Positions 56,525-64,000 of a DNA stretch of 64,000 nucleotides are shown in pieces. The notes below the pieces were generated by a model. The model made no database searches, was not told where the DNA came from, and worked only from the letters and a program-made list of their open reading frames with translations. The position numbers and the translations under genes were made by a program. The DNA is from Agapanthus africanus (lineage: Eukaryota; Streptophyta; Magnoliopsida; Asparagales; Amaryllidaceae): NCBI GenBank assembly GCA_030015575.1, contig CM057344.1:594898410-594962409 (forward strand). The letters are read 5' to 3'. Each line of letters starts with the position of its first letter. Position 1 is the stretch's first letter.

Positions 56525-59291
56525 AAAACTAAAAGATTATACGATGTTTATAGAATTGCGGAAACGAAACAACTCCGAAAACCGAAACCTAAAGACCAAC
56601 TTTCTGTCGAATTTTAAATGGACTCTGAAATTTTTTTAAACAAGTACAGATTGTTGCATTTGATGTAACTAGAGCACCAAACAAAATCGAGATCCATCCT
56701 CAAAATTTTGGTCGGCAACAGAGGCCGAATGACCAGCCTCGCCGGTTCAACTATTTACATTTGGTCTCGAATTTGTTTTGTGTTCTGTAGGCTTGGTTTT
56801 AGGGTTTCAAGTTATGTTTGATTAGCTAAGTTTGCATGTGATGTTAACTTTTGTTAAGGGGATAATACGGAGTGTTTCGTAGTCGTAATTTTTACATCGT
56901 TTCGGGTTTAAGTTTGATATGTGATACAGTAGTTGGAATCCACATTAAATTAGTTTTGTGAAAACTAGTTTGTTTGTAAATCTAGCATGTTAGTCTATAT
57001 TGATCGATTGCCACGAAGTTTCGATTCGGATCGAAACTCTGTCACAATCGCGTATCGTACGCGAATACTCGCCAGATAACTTTACTACGTAGCCACGCCC
57101 CATAGCCCCGACCAAGTGACTTTAGAGAACCCCGTTGCCAAAAGCATCCACTCGGGTGCTCGCGGCCACGGTGTTCCGCCTAATTGCACTTGGTCGACGG
57201 CATCGGAGGTGCGGCCATCTACTAAAGTTCCCGACGAGTATTCGATCGGTTAGTCAGGAATCTTGTTGAATTACCCGACTAAGTTATTGAGAAGTGTTTT
57301 CGATATGAGACTAAAATACAAGGTTTATAGGGTTAGGCATGAAATTCGGAATATGAGATATTCCGGGTTTATGGTGTCTAAGGAATGCGGATTCTAATTA
57401 TTGTAGCTTTTCATTTCTTTTCTGCGACCGTAAGTGTAATATGTGGGGTATCCCAAATCTCGTTACTATATGTCAACGACATTCGGGATACGCATATTTA
57501 TTTACGTTGATGACATGTGATGTTATGTGTTGCTGTGATATGTTATATTGGATTATCGTGAATGAATAACCGAGGGGTTTTGCATGAAATAAGAGTTTTT
57601 CAATTTTCATTCATGTAAAATTTGTATGTAATATTCTTTTATTGAGACACTTCCTGGTTGAGGATGATGTCACCATTGATGTATATTATTTACCTTTCCG
57701 TATTAGGATAGACCCAAGGCGGGGAGCACAAGTAACCAGGTTCTAGAGTTCAGTGGGAGACCATCTCGAGGAGTCGAGACCGGGTCTCCTAATTCTATAA
57801 TTGGCAAGTTTGCTTGCCGCTCTCGTAGGGGTCTAGGGATGTGGGTTTGGCTATTCATCACGACCGTGGAATCCATGTTTTTTCATTATTGGCTTAATTT
57901 AAAATACGGACCTCCTAGTATATCTAATATTTCATATGTTGACTTCTGCTGCTTGGTTTTGTGATGTGATCATATAACCGCGTGAAATGAAAGCTATATA
58001 TATATGATATATATAATAAACGTTGCTTATGTTTTTCACCCGCGCTAGTCCAGCCCCCGCTCTGCCGTTAGTTAAGTAACCTAACGATGCATGACGGGGC
58101 TCCGTGGCGAATGCGGATGGCATAAACGTACGTTCTATTTTCGTTTCTTTTTCTGTGATGTTTAGGGAAACATAAATGACGGGACTTCATTAATGAGATT
58201 AATGGGAAAAAAAGAAACCTAAAGATGTTAAAGTTTTTTAAAAGGTAGCTCTAGTTCTTACTTTGCATAGTGGTATTCCTTGATGAATATCCAGCACCTC
58301 ATTCGATGAGGAAAGAGTCGAGATCCCTTCACCGGGAGATAGCTCTTTAGCAAAACTAGCAAATGCTACAACCCACTCAGTTTTGGTTTTATAGCTTCTC
58401 TAGTTCTTGCTTTGTATAGTGGTATTCCTTGATGAATATCCAGCACCTCATTCGATGAGGAAAGGGCCGAGATCCCTTCACCGGGAGTGACCTCTTTAGC
58501 GAGACTAGCAAAAGCCACAAAAAACACTCCTTTTCAAATCATTAGATTCTATAACGATATCAAGTTCATTACGTTAAAGGTTTTCATCAAAACCAGTCGT
58601 AGCCCTCCGTCATTTCAGATAGGTGCTATTTAGTATTCATGCTGCATTTGTTGACCATGGCCAAGGCGCAGTGTACGGTAGCTGATTAGTGTTTATCTGC
58701 CGTATATGATGCGATTGGATTAGGGTAGTCGTACGATCTTTTCGGCCTACGTCAAGGGTCGTGCGGGTGGGTTTAATTCAATCACGAAATGAACGAGTTG
58801 AACCTGACTAGTGGCCTATGGTTTGTTGGCATGCGTCAAGTTCATATGACGCTAGGGGTAAAAACAGATATTGGGAATTTCAAGTGTTGAAATTTGCAAT
58901 GAGATTGTATACCTTCTATATGATAGTTGGATCCCGATACCCACTGCGAGTAAAAGTTACTCCTGGGAGAGTTTTCCACTTTACAATTAGCTAATCCATT
59001 AGGTGTCTAAGAAAGGTGTTAACGGTGTGATGCCCCTGCGGAACGAGGTTATTTAATTAGTTCCATGCGAAGCATGGGGAGACTCCCTTGGAGTACCAAT
59101 ACTTGCCTGGCCGAACGATTGGCGAACTTGTAGAGTGTAATTAATCCCGGCTAATCTTACCTTTTAAGATTTGAAGGAAGATTTGATAAAAACAGTGGGA
59201 GACATCTGATTAGATAAAATAATAACCAATCTAATCTTGCAAAGAGCGCACGCAAAAGTGATTATCCTTCTCTCTCTCCTGGTAGCGACCA
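56525..59291 (+). other. Structured 5' leader of E3
   Basis: A GC-rich hairpin, TGGTC..GGC/GCC..GACCA, lies at 56708-56740. SL1 57448-57491 (GTATCCCAAAT with ATTCGGGATAC, inner CGTT/AACG), SL2 57729-57816, SL3 57872-57910, SL4 58066-58086 (CGTTAG/CTAACG) and SL5 58188-58204 (CATTAAT/ATTAATG) follow. A ~130-bp tandem repeat at 58255-58510 carries CCCTTCACCGGGAG. No gene. Confidence 0.75.
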
Positions 59292-59453
59292 ATGACACGC
59301 CTTAATCAAGATAATAATATGGATGTATTGACCGAACCCACTTATTATACTGGGATAGGTTCCGCTCTATCTTATGACTGTCATAAGTTTGAGCAAGGAA
59401 TAGTAGAATACCCGGATTCTCACGCCACCCAAAACGAAGAAGGAGCATGCTGA
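59292..59453 (+). pseudogene. E3 gag remnant
   Basis: ATG at 59292 (MTRLNQDNNMDVL..) opens a 53-codon frame ending at TGA 59451. The same start context (GACCAATGAC/GACCATGACC) occurs in E1 and E2. A usual copia gag is several hundred codons. Here the sequence jumps almost at once to the region before protease, so most of capsid and the zinc knuckle are missing. Confidence 0.65.
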
Positions 59454-59700
59454 TGTATCTTCTTCGGGTGTGTTCGTTACCGAGAACTATTTCTCAGTTT
59501 GCTCTACGTCCTGGGTATTGGATATCGGATCAGGACCCCACGTATGTAATACGTTACATGGGTTAAGTAGAGGTAGAGAATTAGGAAAAAGTGATATGTC
59601 GCTCAGAGAAGGGAATGGTGCAATTGTTGCACCAAAGCAATTGGCGAATATCACCTTGTATTACCAAGTGGTAACACAATGATTCTAAGCGACTGTTATT
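59454..59700 (+). pseudogene. E3 protease
   Basis: The frame enters through VSSSGVFVTEN (no ATG needed, fused polyprotein) and reads STSWVLDIGSGPHVCNTLHG, the copia aspartic protease start with Asp in DIGS, then MSLREGNGAIVA. Only ~75 residues survive before a stop (59680). The frame is shifted relative to gag. Confidence 0.85.
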
Positions 59701-59716
59701 TCGTACCAAAAATATT

Positions 59717-60686
59717 GTGAATGTTTTTCTAAATCAAGTGTTGATTAGGTATGGTACGTTGTATAACGGTATATACATTCTAAATCACAAAACAGTTCTA
59801 AGTATACAGAACACACACAAGAGAAATAGTTCAGAAATGAACGAAACCCTCTTGTGGCATTGTAGACTAGGTCATTTCAATGTGACAAGACTGGCTAAGT
59901 TGCATAAGGATAGATAATTGAATCCGTTCGAATTTTTATCTTATGAAACTTGCCAGTTATATCTCAAAGGCAAGATAACCAAAACTCAGTTTACTGGACA
60001 AGGAGAAAGAGCCACTGAACACTTGGAACTGATACATAGTGATGTATGCAGTCCTATGTCTACACATGCCAGGAATGGTTCTTCGTACTTCATTATATTC
60101 ACCGATGATCTCTCAAGACGGACATGTGTTCCTGATGAAACACAAATCTGAGTCTTTTGAGAAATTCAAGGAATATAAGTACGAAGTTGAAAACCAGACG
60201 GGTATAAGTATTAAAATCCTTCGATCTGATCAGGGAGGAGAATACTTGAGCACGGAATTCAGAGACTACTTAAAAGAAAATGGGATTCTCTCTCAGCTTA
60301 CTCCTCCGTATACATCACAGCACAATGGAGTTTCGGAGCGAAGGAATCGTACCTTATTAGATATGGTGCGCTCTATGATGAGTAATGTTGAGTTGCCTAT
60401 TTCCTTTTGGGGTTACGCACTTGAGATAGCTGCATACCTATTGAATAGAGTTCCGACCAAATCCGTGCCTACCACTCCATATGAGATATGGAATGGAAAG
60501 AGACCATATCTTAAACGAGTTAAGATATGGGGTTGTACGGCCTATGTTAAAAAGAAAAATCCGGACAAGCTCAAGGCAAAGTCAGTTCCTTGCAAGTTTG
60601 TGGGATATCCTAAAAATTCATATGGATATATCTTCTACCATTGTGAGGAACAAAAGGTGTTTGTTGCTCAACATGCTACCTTTTAG
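59717..60686 (+). pseudogene. E3 pre-integrase domain and integrase
   Basis: The pre-integrase zinc domain is at 59850-59990: LLWHCRLGHFNVTRLAKLH, stop, then SYETCQLYLKGKITKTQF (second Cys of the HHCC set changed to Tyr). The core shows LIHSDVCSPM (first Asp), ILRSDQGGEYLS (second Asp) and YTSQHNGVSERRNRTLLDMV (Glu). It ends with AYLLNRVPTKSVPTTPYEIW and GYPKNSYGYIFY. A stop at 59915 and a frameshift near 60130 break it. Normally integrates cDNA. Confidence 0.9.
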
Positions 60687-61791
60687 AAAAGGAATTTCTT
60701 GTAAAAGAAATTAGTGGTAATGAGGTAGAACTGGAAGAAGTTCCAGCTACACAAACTGTAACTGACGATTTGGTGGAACCGGAGGATTCAATAGTCCCCG
60801 ACGAACCTCAACCACTCCGCAGATATAGTAGGGTTTCTCATCCACCTGAGAAATACTGCGGTTTTATCATAGACGGTGGGAGCGAGAATTGCATCATGGA
60901 AGATGATGACCCAACTAGTTTCGAGCAAGCCATAACAAGTGGAGACTCTATAAAATGGCTGGATGCTATGCGATCTGAGATAGAATCCATGTACACCATC
61001 AAAGTATGGACTTTGGATGTTGCTCCTGAAAGGGTAAAACTCATCGAGAGCAAGTCGATCTTTAAGCAGAAAATTGGTGTAGATGGAAAGGTTGAGACCT
61101 TCAAAGCTAGACTTGTAGCAAAAGGTTTTCGTCAATGACCAGGTGTCGGCTATGATGAAACCTTTTCTCTTGTCGCTATGCTTAAGTCCATCAGAATCCT
61201 ACTTGCCATACCATGACTATGAAATCTGGCAGATGGACGTCAAGACCGCTTTTCTAAATGGTGATTTAGAAGAGAGCGTGTACATGACACAGCTAGAGGG
61301 CTTCTTAGACAGTGGGAGCAGCGAAAGCATGATGCAAGCTACTTAAATCAATCTATGGATTAAAGCAGGTATCGCGGAGCTGGAACATCTGTTGTGATGA
61401 AGCTATCAAAGAGTTTGATTTCATCAAAAATATAGATGAACTATGTATATATAAGAAGGTTGTAGAGAGTACGGTTGTTTTCCTTGTATTGTACGTGGAT
61501 GACATACTCTTGATAGGAAACGGTGTTCCTATGCTACACTCGGTCAAGCTCTTCTTATCACACAAGTTCTCTATGAAAGATCTTGGTGATACCTCCTACA
61601 TCTTGGGGATAAAGATCTATAGAGATAGATCTAAACGGATGTTGGGATTGTCCCAATCCAGGTACATAGACACCATACTAAAGAGGTTTAGTATGGAAGA
61701 TTCTGAGCGTGGTAATTTACCCCCTTGTTCAGGAATCACTCTCTCCAAAGAGATGTCTCCCAAGACTGATTTGGAGAGGACTCGCATGTAA
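60687..61791 (+). pseudogene. E3 reverse transcriptase
   Basis: After an acidic/Pro linker (RRYSRVSHPPEKY) the copia RT begins: WLDAMRSEIESMYTIKVWTL, SIFKQKIGVDGKVETFKARL and VAKGFRQ. After stops at 61138 and about 61217, [20 protein letters not shown] follows. The catalytic YVDD is intact at LYVDDILLIGN (61489 onward). A damaged stretch (61316-61480) separates palm parts. The family copies RNA into DNA. Confidence 0.9.
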
Positions 61792-62487
61792 GGGATACCC
61801 TATACTTTTGCAGTCAGGTCTATCATGTATGCGATGTTATGTACCAGACCAGATGTAGCTTACTCACTAGGTGTAGTGAGTAGATATCAATCAGATCCAG
61901 GGAAGAAATACTGGACAGCTGTGAAGAACATTCTTAAGTACTTGAGAAGGACTAAAGAGGTGTTCTTGGTGTATGGTAACGGTGAACTCGGTGAACTCCA
62001 GGTGGAATCCTTTACCGATTCGAGCTTCCAGAGTGATAAGGACGATAGTAAGTCGATCTCGGGTTTTGTCTTCACCCTCAATGGAGGGGCAGTATATTGG
62101 AAGAGTTCCAAGCAAGATACCGTAGCAGACTCGACGATGGAGGCTGAATACATTGCTGCTAACGATGCTGCCAAAGAAGATGTCTGGATGAAGAAGTTCA
62201 TAGCTGAATTTGGTGTGGTTCCATCCATTGAGCATCCAATACTTGTGTATTGTGATAACAATGGAGCTGTGGCTTTGGCCAAGGAACCTCGGTCCCATCA
62301 GAGATTCAAACATATTCTTAAGCGGTATCACCTGATCAGGGAGATAGTAGATCGCCGGGAGATCGAGGTCAGGAGAGTTGACACGAAGGATAACACAGCA
62401 TATCCACTCACGAAGGCCCTCCCCCAGATGCGATTCAAGAGACTTTTTAGGATGTTGGGTATGAGATGCTACAACAACTGGCCTTAG
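61792..62487 (+). pseudogene. E3 RNase H
   Basis: A 220-codon frame (from ~61825) reads YAMLCTRPDVAYSLGVVSRY, then the RNase H set: FTDSSFQSDKDDSKSISG (Asp), MEAEYIAANDAAKEDVWMKK (Glu) and VYCDNNGAVALAKEP (Asp). It ends GMRCYNNWP-stop just before the PPT. All visible catalytic residues are present. It is the best preserved domain in the window, out of frame with upstream RT pieces. Confidence 0.92.
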
Positions 62488-62489
62488 TG

Positions 62490-62501
62490 CAAGTGGAAGA
62501 T
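62490..62501 (+). other. Polypurine tract of E3
   Basis: CAAGTGGAAGAT just before the TG of the 3' LTR; the family form in E1 and E2 is CAAGTGGGAGAT. Confidence 0.85.
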
Positions 62502-63621
62502 TGTTAGGAATATGTATGCCCTAGAGGCCATTATTGTATGATACAGTGGATGCTTGGAAATATATATAGAACTTTCTTGCTCGACATGATAGTACGCTAT
62601 CTGGTTGCCTTTATCTTAACATGTTCACTGGTATTATTATATTGTCTCTCATATACATGTTGATAAAGCCCTTAGGATGTTGGCTTGACTACCAGGACTA
62701 TGATGCGGATCATACTACTGGGACCTGGGTAGTCAACAAGCATATCCTTCAATTGTTCCTAGTCGAGAGAATATCGAGACAGGGCATCGATATTTCAGAG
62801 TAGACTAGTGTGTACGTTTCTTGACCTTGTATGGGGCGATAGTTGATCCCATATCCATTGGTGTTTAACATCAAAGATTGTACACATGTGCTCATTAGAG
62901 AATGGGTACACTGAACAGGACTCACCGAGAACTCCTAATTGGTACTATACCTATCGTCAGATAGCAGTTCTCTGGTGACACTGGTACAGGTTAGTCTGTA
63001 GACCCGAGATCGTCATAGTGTCTTGTGTGGCTCCCACTGTGCTTTGATTTCCTCCCTACCACGGCTCAAAGGAGTCGTGCAAACAGGTGGATTTTGGGTA
63101 CAGTCCCGAGTCACATGGAGGCAGTGAGTGATAGGAGGGGTTTCGTCTCTCCCGGTATTGGGAGTTGATGTTGCGCTATGCTCGATTGGCTATAACAGTA
63201 AGTCCCTGGCCAGGGCTAATGAGATTTACTGGTAAATGTTATCAGTAGTTTCTCGAACCGTTATGAGTCATACATCGACATGACTGATCATGTTATTAGG
63301 GTCTGACGATTCCACCCCTAGACTCGATATACGACATATCAGACGAAGAGACCGGACTTTACGGTAAGTGTTACCTATAAGCTTCATGAGAGTTTGGACA
63401 AACTTGCTTGTTGATCTTCTAATTGCTCAATACATGGGTAGCCGTTACGTCCAGCTAGTACCGTTGACGGTTTGTGGGTAACTGATGTGATCATTACCTA
63501 CTGTTGGCGTATTGACGGGTCTTTAAAATCCCACACAGAAGTTTTCTGGTTCAAGCGAAACGAAGTAGGGCACATATGTTGATATGTGCGGGGGCCTGAT
63601 TAAATACGGGTATGTGATACC
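62502..63621 (+). repeat. 3' LTR of E3 (interrupted)
   Basis: Colinear with 54348-55470. Hairpin CACATAT/ATATGTG is kept at 63571-63588. It breaks at GTGATACC (63621), where a new LTR-like terminus begins. The rest may continue beyond the window. Confidence 0.9.
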
Positions 63622-64000
63622 TGTTCATATCAGATTTTTGCATTTTCATACCGCCCAATTTTTATCGCATTGCATATCGGTAGATACTCTTGAGCCGTGT
63701 TTGCTAGTCAATTGCAGGATACAGGTTTCTATGTCCTATAAATAGAACCCAAGACCTTGTATTTTCTTATGCCTCTTCTCATGAAATAAAATTCTGTTTT
63801 TTTCTAAGAGTGCATCAAAAGTAAGTAGGTTAATTTCTTTGCAATAATTGTAGTTTTTTATCTGTTCTTATTTTCTCGCCTTAATTTAATTTAGTCTAGC
63901 TTTTATTAAATTGCAATCGATGTTTTCTTTCTTCGATAAATTCTTGTTTTCTTTCATCCCCTCAATGAGCGAGTAATTTCCTCGCTTGTTAGGGTTAGGA
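63622..64000 (+). mobile_element. Start of another LTR, inserted in the E3 3' LTR
   Basis: Begins TGTTCATATCAG immediately after ATACC (candidate TSD). It has a TATA box TATAAATAG (63737-63745) and an AATAAA-like GAAATAAAATTCTG near 63785, an ordinary promoter and poly(A) layout for a copia-type LTR. The element continues past the window. No ORF. Confidence 0.55.

Larger units (their letters stand above)
54348..63621 (+). mobile_element. Copia-type retrotransposon E3 with recognisable pol
   Basis: 5' LTR 54348-56511, primer site, leader, tiny gag remnant, protease, integrase, RT, RNase H, PPT, 3' LTR from 62502. Domain order PR-INT-RT-RH is diagnostic of Ty1/copia. The 3' LTR stops at 63621 where another LTR begins. 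LTRs are ~95 percent identical by eye over the shared 1.1 kb. Stops and frameshifts lie in every domain, and most of gag is deleted, so it is defective. Confidence 0.92.

Noticed and set aside
1..64000. Any host protein-coding gene
   Set aside because: Every stretch with protein-family signal belongs to a retrotransposon; the remaining ORFs are short, lack codon structure or sit in LTRs.

Overview
The window reads as plant nuclear heterochromatin. It is A+T-rich, every coding trace belongs to a transposable element, and I found no host gene. The signatures are Ty1/copia elements with an initiator-Met tRNA primer site (TGGTATCAGAGC), Ty3/gypsy elements of Athila type with the TGGTGCCGTTGCC-type primer site, one small hAT-like DNA transposon, and several solo or partial LTRs. 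I cannot name the species. All pol frames carry stops and frameshifts, so nothing here is likely to be autonomous today.

Layout. 1-1602: minus-strand LTR of a large family (family L). 1765-2732: LTR fragment of copia family E. 2733-10194: copia element E1. 10195-34443: minus-strand Athila-type element G1, the host of a nested stack. Within G1, an unknown repeat-rich insert X1 (11611-14469) splits RNase H. A ~0.7 kb hAT-like element (16972-20658, TSD GATGGAAT) is itself split by a 2984-bp solo LTR (17465-20448, TSD TTACT). A second Athila-like element, G2 (21128-29284), splits the protease/linker region. G1 also carries a ~1.25 kb internal tandem duplication. 34455-46150: second L copy, split by complete copia element E2 (34907-44815). 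46517-48506: solo E-family LTR on the minus strand (TSD TAAAC) inside a gypsy-type LTR that ends at 51467. 51468-53520: third L copy, minus strand. 53521-54347: spacer with a CT microsatellite and a GAGCC..CTC motif array. 54348-63621: copia element E3, the only E copy with recognisable pol domains. 63622 to the end: start of another LTR.

Most interesting signals. (1) Copia family E has a series of stem-loops at homologous positions in its 5' leader and LTR. The stem sequences differ between copies but still pair, which is a covariation pattern. (2) X1 is packed with short perfect hairpins, two ~51-bp arrays whose units each hold two hairpins, a 17-bp array and many TGCGCA palindromes; I cannot assign it to a known class. 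(3) G2 lacks RT, RNase H and integrase and instead carries a coiled-coil plus CCHC segment that looks copia-derived. (4) E1 and E2 share the same deletion in the RT catalytic motif, although the two LTRs of E2 are still similar. This suggests mobilisation in trans.

Alignments and folding were done by eye. Boundaries supported by TSDs or PBS/PPT landmarks are firm. Others are approximate and say so.
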